From positions 28,396,001 to 28,460,000 of the forward strand of contig NC_135240.1 in NCBI RefSeq assembly GCF_947623445.1: 64,000 bases of DNA, read 5' to 3'. The notes beneath the pieces are model-generated. The model was given only the letters and a program-made list of their open reading frames with translations. It was not told where the DNA came from and did not search any database. This DNA is from Clavelina lepadiformis. Lineage: Eukaryota > Chordata > Ascidiacea > Aplousobranchia > Clavelinidae. The translations under genes and the position numbers were made by a program. Shown here piece by piece: positions 11,336-22,800 of this stretch; position 1 is the stretch's first letter, and each line of letters starts with the position of its first letter.

Positions 11336-14300
11336 TCAGAAGAAGCTGCTCGCACTGGTGAGGTAAATGCTCTCCCCGGTCCCTGCTCTTCCCATATTAG
11401 GCGAGGAAAACTTTGGTCGTCGCACCGATGTTGAAACGATCTCGTACTGTGGCGAGCTGAACATGCTGGAGGACATCCTCGATCCGGGAGTGAACCTAAA
11501 CTCATTACGAGAGGTGGGATGATTTCTCCTCCTTGATTCCCTTGTCTCGCGACCTTCAAATGAGGAGAACCACGACGATGCGGTCGTCAGCCTCCCGGCA
11601 GCTGTGTTCTGGTTTCCTCTCCTCTGTGTCGCAGTGGATGCAGCCGTCGTGATCCGAACATCCAACGATGCCAACGTCTTCGAAGCTTCCCTGGGATGAA
11701 CGAGAGGAAGAAGAACAGGCTCGTTATCGAAGAAATTGTAAATTTGTCTTAACGCGAAACGGAACAAAACTTTTACGGAAGTTAAAAATTTTTAGTCACC
11801 TTCCTAAAGGACCTCCCGCCTTCTCCCGTTCCCTCAACGCCCTGACGACTCTGACGTCAGTTATTCTGAGCGCATTGAACGTCCTCATGATCTGATGATT
11901 TTGATCATGTCGTGAAATATCAACGAGTTATCGCAAATCATGACAAGAGCCCCCACCTGTAGCCTGACATAGTCGCTGGAGTCAAGTCCGAGCATTTCGA
12001 CGAGGAATCGCAGAGATTTGTCGCTCTTGATACCGACCGCAGATATCGCCATGACAGCGCGGGATCTTATCTCTGCACTCGCATCCCGGATCTGTTCATC
12101 CAGATCTTCCATCAATCTGCGAGGATCAAGATCGTCAAAAATCTCTAGTCCCAGCTGCACCAACAGCCTTCATCGATTTAAACCTGTTCCTGAGCCCCAG
12201 AGCAGTGAACGCCTGTGACACCCCCAACCTGACGTCACGTCTGGCGTCATCCCACAGCTTGTCAAATAACAGATGGTAGACTCTCTCATCTGACACGATC
12301 CTCAACACCTACAGATGCAAAGGTCACGTCATCAATTATATTGACCGAACTGCCCATATTTGGTGGTTGTGCTTTCTCACGTCACAACTTGAATTGTTTT
12401 CACACAATTCTTGGTACCTGGGCCGGCCCACAATGCGCGATCAACAAAGCAGCCGCAAGCCTGTCTTGCCACTTGGTGGCGTGTTGGAGTTGTGAGAAGA
12501 TCGCGTTTAAAATATTTTCGTCCACATGGTGGAGCTGGCGGACTAGGACCTCGAGTGCTTGGGAATGTCGTTCCCAGTTGATCGAGCCCTGATTATTTTA
12601 CAATTGTTACGTCATTGTTAGATTTTTCACCTAATCTTAGAGGCATGTTTAGAGCCGGCCATCTTACTTTCAAAACCTCCATAAGCTTGGTTGCGGCCAT
12701 CTTTGCTGAGTTGTCGTTGGAGATGCCACAGATCTCACCGAGGCACACGGCGGCTTGGAAGGAAATCTCGTCTTCATCACTGGCTGCGAAGGATCGAAGA
12801 ATCTGCAGAAGTCTGGACTATAAAGTTTGCGTCCAAAGTAACCTGCTTCTACAGGCGTATATCTCCTTCTATGACTCATCGACTTACTGCTGACGTAGCG
12901 AGCTTACCTCGAGGAGTGCTCGTAATTCTGCCACTTCGTTGATTTGCAGATGTTCGGTTTTTGCTGCTTCACTGCATGCGAGATGCTCCAGGACGTCCAA
13001 AGTAACTTCACGCCTCCCAGTGAGCAGAAAGTGATTCAGTTCGTTCAATGCAGAAGGATGCCATTCACCTGGTTGTACCAACATTACTGTGGTTCAGATT
13101 AAATCATTATAACACTGCATTTGTCATATTGCTTTCATAACCTGATACTGATAATCATATTATGGAAACATGCATTGTGCAAGACATGGGTGCTTTAATA
13201 TTTGCGTGGCGTGTTCATTGCCCAGATTTCGATTTACCGAGCTTCACCAGGGCTTTGGATATTTCAAATCGAACATTTGAACTTCGCTCCTTGCTCAAGC
13301 TCTCAATGAGAGCGGGAATGGTCTCATCTAACGCAGTGACACCTAGTGACGATAACGATCGTGCAGCGTAGATTCTGTCATCAATCCTCGGTGATGACGA
13401 AAGAGTTTTGATTAATTCCTGAGCGGAGTAGTAAAAATCAATAAATTTCTCAACAGTAAGATAATTAAAATTATGATGCACAAAACATATTTGGGTCTTA
13501 CATTGAGTCTTTCCCTCTGCAAATCAGACAAGGCACTGCCTTTGGATGACTTGAGATTCTCTATAAATCTTACGGTGTTCGGGATTTTACGGAAAGATCT
13601 GTTTGACGCCACACTTGATGGTGTTATGAGATCTCGAACAACGTCGGTTCTATAGAAAAAAATAATTTCAAAAATTAACTCATTACTTTTGGAAGCGTCC
13701 TGTGAGACCTCACCTTGGTTTGTTTCTTTTTGGGATAAAAAGTCTCAGCCTGGTTCGACTGAGGAGGCCTCGTTGGTCTACGATGGTCGGTTGCTTGTCA
13801 GGACCATCCTCAGTTGGCTCGGCGTTGCACCAATGATCACTTCTATGTGGAAAACTCTTTGCCATGTTCTTCAAGAACAATTCAGGTCAAAGATTTACGG
13901 AAGAAATATTCCAAGCACCAGCAGTAAAACATAATCGAACCAAACGTTGAACGATTTTCACCATAAACCAACTAATAATCTACAACTTACCGTTTTTGTC
14001 AGCGGCATGACGTTATCAAGTGCAGTTAAAGCATTGGGTGGAGGCAGATCTGATGTAACACTGACAGAACTTGTGGCTGGCGTGGCAGAACTTGACATTT
14101 TTGCCAGACTACGAGCAGTGATGGAGCGCGCATCTGATTTGGCAAAACGAGATTCAAGTAACACGCCATAAGCACTAGGTGGCAGCACCAAGTGATCCAG
14201 TAACGATAACTATGATGACCTTCTTGCTATGATACCTGGAATCGTTTTTTCTCAATCCACTTCACACTTTCTTTGCTTAAACCTCAGACTGTCTGCCTAC

Positions 14301-17254
14301 AAAAGCCTGTCTGTGATGCATCCTGAGTTGCAGATTCTTAACAAATCATTGCGCATGCCTTGTAGCTTGCAGCAGGGAGTCTCCATTAAACACACACCAC
14401 AGTTCTAGTGCTGATATTAACTGCAGTGTCCATAATAACTGTCTGAGTAGTTTGTTTGTCTAATGATTCTTTGTATAAAATCTCTTGAAAATTTTGAGAT
14501 TACCTTTTGTTGATCGCTTTCTGGTCGATTCAGCTGTTCCTGGCATTTGCAGGATTTCATCTAAAACAAAATAACTTTTCAGCAACCCATTAAAACAACA
14601 AACTGGCAACACGGTGTAACTTGGTTAAAGTTGATGTTGTCCTCGCTTACATTTTAATGTCTCCTGCTGAGCAACATTCCCAGATGAGATTGAAGACGCT
14701 TCTTCATTTAACGAGAGGTTTGAGGCAGCATAAATCTTCTCGTGAATTCGATGGATTCGCTTTCGAATGCGCTCAAGATCATCTCGCTGCGCAAAAACCA
14801 ATTTTAAAACTTTTATGAAATCAAACACAACAAAAACAGGTCAAAAATTTACAGCTGAAATGTCATGAAATTATAAGAAACTTATCAACATTCATGCACT
14901 CATGAAATATTGCTTTTTAGCAAAACTTTCATTCATAAATATATGTCAAAATCTTCACCAGGATATCAAAATTTCCCTTCATTGGGTCCTGCTCGTTCAT
15001 CCATGGCAGAGATGGTGATTCCCCACTGTCAGATGCGAAGATATTTTTGTTGACATAACTTGCAGGAATTGCGAGACCGATGTTGTGGTACGAGAGTGGA
15101 TTGCCCTAAACCATAATGATGATAATTAACAAGACACAGGCAATTTATTAAGATTGCAAGATCAAATTTATCAAGACATTTAACAAGAACAGTTTATCAC
15201 GCACATTAGCTGCATGAGACTGATATTATGTTAATCTCACAACACTCAAAACCAAAATTGTCTTCTCACTTCGAGCAGTTGCCCCATATTTGGCGTGTAA
15301 GAGAAGCGATGGTGACCGGTCAGCCAGTACTTAGCCGCTTCATCTGGGATTTCTAAGATAGTACTTCCAACATCTGAGCAAATTTTACAAGTACGTAACG
15401 TTATGGTTTGTGCCAAAGAGCTACTTCACACCAGTCACATAAGCCCAAGTCTGTATATCGCATTAAAACAATCTGTAAATATGAAAAATTCTAATTGAAA
15501 CATTGGAAGATGAAACGAACAAACCATTTTCTCGTTGATGGTAAGGATCTAGTATGACAGATTTTTTGGCAGAAGAACCTGGTTTTGACAAGAGAGAATC
15601 TTCTTTGAGAACAAACTTGGATGGTTGTGTTATTTCCTGAAGTCTTTGCGGTGTCTATAGTGGACATAGTTGAGATTAAAAATGAAGATTGCAACATATC
15701 AGCAGCAAAGATTCCTAAATTCTGCCACAAGTGAAAAGGTTGCAGACAAACTTTAAAAATGTTGTAAAGTGATTTAGTTGAGTTTGATTTGACGATTGTC
15801 TCAAGTTTCCTTTCCAACCAATTTATCCTTTCTCTTATCAACTCTGCTTCCTACAAAGGATCAAGAAATAAATTAATATCACAAACTCTTCATGGCTTGG
15901 TAGATAATTTGTATAAAATCAGTTTATTATTTGCATGAGTCACCTCATTTTGTTCTGCAACTGCAGCAACAAGTTTTCTACGACAAAATTTTATTTCAAG
16001 ATTTAACTTGTACAACATTTCCATGACAAGTTTCAGATGCTGGATCTGCAGTAAAACAAAGGTAGCATGAGGTCTGTGTGCTCAAGAACCATTTAAATTA
16101 CATGACTCAGCAATAATACCGACCATTCTACTGAAAACCAAGATTTGTTGAAGTAATTGTCGATCATTTTGACCATCAGATTTTTCAAATTTTGCGACAA
16201 CTTCTTGAAGGGAACTTGTGACTTGGGATGTGAAGTTCAACTGTAAAATCAAAATTTTGGTCTTATTCAGTCATCTAGAATTCTAGATTCTATGCCAAGA
16301 TTACAAAATTTATCAAATTTAGCTGAGCATACTGTGAATGGAGACAAAAAAATGATCACCAAATATAATAAAGTCGTTCTGTGATGAGGACAGCTCTGGT
16401 TTGAATTTTTTATTTAGGTTAATTTGATTTAGTCAATCTTGAACCATTTTTTTATGTCAAGATATTTGCTTTACTTAAACAATGTGTTATAAAATTCCTT
16501 TTAAAATTCCTGGTGAAAGATTTTGTCTTTAGTGAACTCGAAACCCTAACCCTGGATAAAAATCCAACACTTTGCACCAAACTAATGGTGAGAAAAAAAT
16601 ATCATCCGTAACAACAATTATGGACATTCCACATATTGTCCAGTTTTTTATTTAGCCTATTTTGCTTTTACAAAATTTTCTTCATTTTTCGATTTTACTG
16701 TTTTATTGGTGTAGGCTATGATGGCTCTAACATCTAAATAGAAATAAATAAAGAGCCAGACTGCAGAGTATGGCAAGAGCACACCTGAGAGTTTTTTTCC
16801 AAAACGGCATCACACACCAGGACGGTGTCTCCAAAAAGACACTAATTTTAGCTCCGATTTCATTTGCAAAATAAGCATTTCAAAACAATATCTCAAAAAA
16901 AGGGGAAACACTAATTTTTCCCCCGAAATCTAAAGGCGAAAAGCCGCACCCTTGCCTGCACTGGATGCACAAACGCCAGGCAGTATTTGGTGACGAGTCG
17001 CAGTGCACACCAGCCGCTTCCTTGCACACCGGAATTTTCCTCCTGCACACCCAAGATCACGGCGACAACTGCCATACTCTGCAGTCTAGACAGGGTTAGG
17101 AATAACTGACCTGCTTTCGAAATAGCATATCTGAGCGATGACGTAATTTCCCGGAGTGTTTCCTGACATCTGAAGGCATTCCAGAACCCCATAACTTCCC
17201 GACGGATTCCAGGTCTTTCGCACTTCGCCGAATTTTTATCCCTTGTTTTGCCAT
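11336..17254 (-). CDS. HEAT-repeat protein, HEATR4-like
   Basis: Twenty-one exons were chained by phase from the ATG at 17254 (MAKQGIKIRRSAKDL) to the stop at 11336, giving about 994 residues. Exons: 17254-17111, 16240-16124, 16045-15944, 15850-15752, 15654-15525, 15373-15270, 15105-14959, 14786-14651, 14560-14504, 14235-14220, 14174-13991, 13868-13714, 13649-13502, 13418-13238, 13068-12908, 12817-12668, 12588-12418, 12308-12184, 12167-11957, 11891-11800, 11690-11336. The N-terminal third is helical and basic (LIRERINWLERKLE; LERIRKRIHRIHEKI), the middle low-complexity, and the C-terminal half has HEAT repeats (RIYAARSLSSLGVTALDETI; DRLAAALLIAHCGPAQ; RRDVRLGVSQAFTALGL). Length and layout fit vertebrate HEATR4, whose role is poorly known, but the assignment is tentative. 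The 16 nt exon 10 is inferred only to reconcile phases. Intron 1 carries a MITE. Confidence 0.75.
16758..17087. mobile_element. MITE with 18 bp perfect terminal inverted repeats (family M1)
   Basis: The ends AGACTGCAGAGTATGGCA (16758-16775) and its exact reverse complement (17070-17087) bracket a 330 bp non-coding body. A degraded relative is at 4891-5152. It sits in intron 1 of the HEAT-repeat gene, 24 bp from the exon 1 splice donor. No clear target-site duplication was seen, so the superfamily stays open. Confidence 0.8.
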
Positions 17255-18515
17255 ACTTGAGATCCAGCAATTCTACGTCTATTTATAAGCTTTAAACTGT
17301 GGTCTAGTTTACATATTTATTCGGAATTCATTGAATTTCTGTTGATTTCCGCCTAATCCTGACCTAGCCATTGCTACCATCACCGAGAGGCAACTGGCGT
17401 CAAATGTAACCTATAGTTACTGCTCAGATGATCTCAGAGAAATTTACTGCAATGACATCATCGACATCGAAATAATAAAAACCTTATATTTGGTTGGTAA
17501 TAGCTTGTAAAGTTAAATAAACTATATTTTACAACCAATTGTACAGATTATTTTCTTAGTAAAACTTTATGTGTATTGAATATCTAAAAAAAAGTTTTAT
17601 TATCGACTCAATGGTGAAGGAGTAATAAAGATATTTTTATGTTTATTTAAAGATCTTGTAATGAAATGATTGTTTATCGTTCCTTAGCCTGTAAGGACGA
17701 TCACTTCAATTACAAAGTCTGTCTGTAGAATTGCTGTCTGTCCTCGATGATAAATGAGTCTCCGGTCGTTGTTTCGCTTCTCTTAATCTTAGAATCAATT
17801 GTATACCATGACAACTGTATAAACTGGTTATATTGAAGTTTCATTGAACGAATAAATCAAGATAGAACATTGTGACAGCAACAGCACAAAGACATGTTGC
17901 GGCGTTGAACGTAGAAACCAAAAAAGGACTGAATAAATCAAAATGCACGCACAGGGGAACAATCGATTACGTCACGCAGTGTTATGCTTCGCTGATTCGA
18001 TAGACGAGAATTCTATGTCGTACACAATTTTATATTATATTAAGTGATATATTTATCACAATCTAAATAAACCTTTGGTTGAAACCAGAAATCCAACTGT
18101 ACAACGATTTGCATTTCCCGATTCCAACGAATTCTTCTTACATCGTACAGCGGTGGCAGCTTACGGCAGTTATGAATGATATAACTTAATTGCACAACAT
18201 TACAGCGAAAGGGAGACGGGAATGTAGTTTGTGCGCCACTGTCTTATATGCTCATCGCTTAAGCATTTGCGCAACCAATCCATAACGTTCCGTTTTAGCC
18301 AAATTGGCCCTTAGCCTTTCTGCGGTTGTCTTTCACAGTGCAGTTTACAAATACCTGTATAAACTCTATTAGAAAACATGTGTTTCTGCGATTCTAAGCT
18401 AGTATGTAAGGAATTACAGTATTAAATTTTAAAATCCATCCTAGAAAGTACTTGTAGTGATGTCAGGCGCCATTTACTTGAGAGCTTGCGAAGAGACGGG
18501 GTCGTAACCAAAAGT

Positions 18516-18565
18516 GCAGGTGCTATTGTTGAATATTAGCCTGCTGTTTTTCAATAGCACCCTGC
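18516..18565. repeat. Short inverted repeat (hairpin)
   Basis: GCAGGTGCTATTG and CAATAGCACCCTGC can pair as a 13-bp stem with one bulged base and a 23-nt loop. It is isolated in spacer DNA. Nothing shows that it is transcribed. Confidence 0.55.
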
Positions 18566-18959
18566 TTTTGCTTGCTGCTCGGTGACTAACAGGTTACTAT
18601 TCTTGACGTAATCATTAGCAGTTAAGTTTTCAACTAAGTGAACGACTGATGTGGATTTTTACTACAACAAATTTACAGTTAATTTTCCAAAAGATTATAT
18701 TTGAAGATTGGTTCTGTGAGTGAGAAAAACGTAACCAGTTATCAAACTCAGTTGCAACAGCATTTAACTGAAGACATGTTAAAATTCTCACCAGACGTCA
18801 CCGATTGCAGCCTGCTATATTTGAGCACTTTGTAATTGGTGACGTCACGTAGTTGGTGATTAGTGATTTTGAGAAGCAATATTGAATAGGGTATTGCATT
18901 GTTTATTCTTTGTCATTTTCTGTGAGAGAACGAACAATAAAATGTTAACAGTTATAACG

Positions 18960-19100
18960 TAATAAAATGACAATTCCACCATCAAACGAAGGGCGGGAAA
19001 AAGCAGCAAAGCTCGAAAGGCATAAAACGTGCAAGAATAATGTAACCAAATGATATAAATGAATAACAGCTAGCACGGCCACAAAACACACAAAAAAACA
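18960..19100 (+). repeat. Dispersed repeat family R1, copy b
   Basis: Contains GGGCGGGAAAAAGCAGCAAA, then CATAAAACGTGCAAGAAT and CTAGCACGGCCAC, the R1 core in the same order as other copies. Non-coding. Confidence 0.7.
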
Positions 19101-19848
19101 TACAACAAAAAAGTTTTAAAAAATTTCAACTTGAAAACAATGCTCACAAACACAAGTATGTAGGTATAATAAGTTACTGTATATCAGAGTTTTTATGTAA
19201 AGACATGAGTAAAATTATAGAGAACCAGAGCTCAGATTACTCTTGACAGAATAATACAATGTGGATACTTTTTTGAACTATTGTTACGAGTTTCAAATTT
19301 TTGACGCATTTTCAAGTAATCTGAGTGTTACATGTACTTGATGTTTATGCCAAAGTATTGCAAACGCAGTTACTAACGCTGATTAAGTTCTATTTTACAT
19401 TTTGTGGTGTTCAAAAAACAGAGTAATACACTTTGTTTGTGTCGAGAATTTTAGGAAGCAGGTTATTAAAGACAAATATGGCTGATAAGGACTTTTGCCC
19501 AAACAGGCCGTGGTTGATTCACTTCTGGAAATAGATTGCGATTTTGTTTTTGTCTTCCCGTTTCCTACCCTTTGACCTTGTTTCAAAGTGTTTTGCTTTT
19601 CGGTTTCCAATCTTCTTTTTATTTCAAAAGTACGCTTTTAATAATTAAAAACAAAACGATATTCAACCTACATTTTCTTTTTAATTGCTAGGTGGTAGTA
19701 GAGCGTTTCTTGGTAGAAATATGAATCGGTGTAAAGATAAAGGTTACCACGGAGAAGTCAAGCTTCAAAACAGATTCAAAAATCGTTTTGAGATGATTCG
19801 AGTCATGCCAGCTAGCCTTGGATATATTTTGAATAAAATACATATACC

Positions 19849-22800
19849 ATGGCATTGTCAGGTTAGTCGATATTTGGATTGAATTATTATGTGATTGTCT
19901 AATAGGCTGTTGGGCTGCCAGTTTAAAGTTTGTTTGCTAACCCAGGCTAAAGGGCTGCAGTAAGTTGGCTTAAGCCCTTTGATCTTGTATTTACTCAATC
20001 ATTTCATTTTTCGCCAAAAGCACGATGGGGACGAAAAATTAAGCCAGTTGTTACCAAAACGCGCCAATGAGCAGGAAAAAGTGACAAAGCCGAAAAGACT
20101 TAAAACGTACTTAAGAGAAATAACGTTCCAATTTGCTGGTAACAACTAGCACGGCCACTAACCCAATAATTAGTTATATCCATAAAACGTAAGTTGAAAA
20201 AGCGAAAATTAAGCAAGCAAGCAGGTGGTGTGCTCAAGCAACTGATAAATGAAAACTGTTTCAGTTCTGTACATGTGTGGATGGACTCTGCTGATTGGTT
20301 GAAATTCTTTGCTGCTCACTTATTCCAATGGGATTATGCATCATGTCACATCACTATTCATAGATTTTACACACTGTATAGTCGGCTTGCATTAAATTGT
20401 TCTGTTAGGCCCATTGCGTCGTTTTTTGTTTACATTTGTGTTACAGCTGACAGAAATGTTGTGTCTTTTGTTTATTGTAAAGCGGCGTGCACGTTGACAA
20501 GTTTTAAGCACGATACATTTGCCCGAAAAATTCAGACAATATGTCTTGTCTTTATTTCTCTTGTCTTTATCCGCAAAACCGTTAAGTTGTTGGACTTCAA
20601 TGACGTAATAAAGAGAGTGCGTGGTTGTGTCCGATATTAAACTAGAGTATATTTCATGTGAGTTGTGCCAAAGAATTTTGGAGTGGACCATGGTCAAGTG
20701 GCGTAAACTTGGCTTGACCTGGGCGTGACACGGAGCAAATTCACGCCTTGGTGCAACCATGGCAACGCGAAATTCACTTTTCACTTCCATTTTTCTGTTT
20801 TTACACGAAAAATAGCACAGTGTCGGTGAATGGAATGCATCCTGGACAACTCAGAGATTCTCAACCGGGGGCCACGAGCAGATGCCTCAGTAGTAAGCTA
20901 TAGTGTGGTAGTAGGGGACGACGAGGCAAAGAGCGACACAAGTTTCTCACGTTTTGTGCTTCTTGTGCAAAATTACTGATGTGAACGCTACTGCACATGC
21001 AGTAATGAAATGAAAAATGTTTTGCACTCAACGATCTACAGTTTTTATTGATGAGCAGGGGTGTTGTTGGTTATTTCATTCATTGGACAATGTGTAACTT
21101 CTCTTTTAAGAGTCAATGGTTTGCACACATATAACAGAACACTGCAGACGTTGTATTTCGAGACAAAAATCCCGGTGTCAATATTTATTTTCTCAGTGCC
21201 AAGAGAGTGTGATATCTTATTATGTTGAAGGTGGCTGTTGCTTGATCTGTGCCAAATTTAATGAGCTGAGATGTTAAAATTTATTCCACTGTTTGATTAG
21301 TTTATGAGAGATTGAAAAATTTTACATTGCACAACTTTTGCCTTCCTGCTAATCCACGAATACTTTGTGTGCATAAACATAGACATATCTACATATACAT
21401 TTCACTTTGTGTGCCTGCTTTCGTGACCATTCCCATCTACACTTTTGTCCTTTCCAATGTCAGGATCTCAACATATCGCAACAAGAATATGGCATTTACA
21501 TGCTTCTAATTGTTGAATTAATATTATATGTGCTATAGAGTTATAGACGATGATTTGCACAACTAAATATGATGTTTATGGTTGCAGATGATGGTGGAGC
21601 TAAAGAGCTCATTGAAGCAGTAGAAAGTGGAAACATTGATGTAGTTCTTCAACTTCTCAACACACAAAGGGTGAGATGAAATTTAATTGTTAATTGAAAG
21701 TTCACACATATAATGTAGCAATTAAATTTATGAAAAAGAACGTTTTGTACACTTCATGATAAAAGCACCAAATTTTCATGAGTGTTGACATGAAATTTGT
21801 TACTTTTCTCACGTTGTGCATTTAATCATTTTGCTTATTCGCTGTATTAGAAATGTGTTTAACTGTATCTGCCAATAAACAGCCAATTATTAGTTTAATA
21901 CGTAATTCTTTTCCTTAGTCAATTCAACAGTTTAGATAAAACCAGTTTCGTAGATTACAATGTCGATTTGCCAGTTTTTTATGCATTTAACTGAATTAGC
22001 TCTATGTAATTTAAGTAGCATCTACTATTAACTAACATACCCCGCTATAATTTGACCCAATTCATGGTAATTGTTAATTGTCATGTACAAGTTTTTTATG
22101 TGAACTTGCCAAGTACATAGGATAAATTGATTGTTGTAATTGTCTGGCATCAACATGCTCGCGAAATGCAACTTTGTTGTTCCTGCAATAGTGTGAATGC
22201 TTTCTGTTCAAAACCCTTCATCTCGATAAAGTTTTAATGTGAGTTTTTCTGAAGTTTGCTTAAATACAGCTTCTATCTAAATTTTCTAACCGAGAAAGGT
22301 ATCATCTTGCATGGACTGGTTATTTTTTTACATTTGCCACAATTCTTTGTTAGAGAACTATTTGTTTCGACATTTTCATTGCAAATTGCTCCACAACAAT
22401 ATACACCTTCCGCTTCAGTGATTGCAAGTATAAGCACAGCAAGTTGTAGATTGTCTCATTCAAGATTGGTTGATGAAGTAGTAGCCTATACAGATATTAC
22501 GTTGATTTTGAAACAAGAAAGCTTTGTATGCACCTTGTACAAGTTATTTTTGAGCATCACCAGTAAAATTTCAATTCAACTTCAGGTTAATCCCAATGTG
22601 AGTAGTCGTGGGACCGGCGGAGAACTCCGATCTGCTTTGCATAGAGCTGCTGCTTATGGCCAAGTTTCAAGCATCAAAGCACTTTTGAAGGTGTGTTTTA
22701 GAAATGAGATGAACCATCACCTCGCATTAAGAATGGGGATAGTTATTACTTGAAACGTACGCGCAGTTAAATAGTTTCCATCTATTCTGACTCGAATGTT

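Larger units (their letters stand above)
17255..19848. other. Intergenic, divergent promoters of the HEAT-repeat and ankyrin genes
   Basis: No conserved coding exon is seen. The stretch contains a hairpin-forming inverted repeat at 18516-18565, a GACGTCAC-flanked repeat copy near 18795-18870, and an R1 repeat at 18960-19100. A pyrimidine tract ending in AG at about 19693 suggests a 5' UTR exon of the ankyrin gene running to 19861. Confidence 0.5.

Noticed and set aside
16911-17270. Minus-strand 119-residue open frame
   Set aside because: Wrong frame of the HEAT-repeat first exon, running on through intron 1 into the MITE; the shifted frame from ATG 17254 joins the next exon in phase.
20194-20640. 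148-residue plus-strand open frame
   Set aside because: Its beginning lies inside R1 repeat copy c, it opens with TTG, and the peptide is Phe/Cys-rich without motifs.
20852-20900. hAT-type end near GAGATTCTCAACCGGGGGCC
   Set aside because: Resembles common hAT ends, but no partner end or target duplication was found, so it is not listed as an element.
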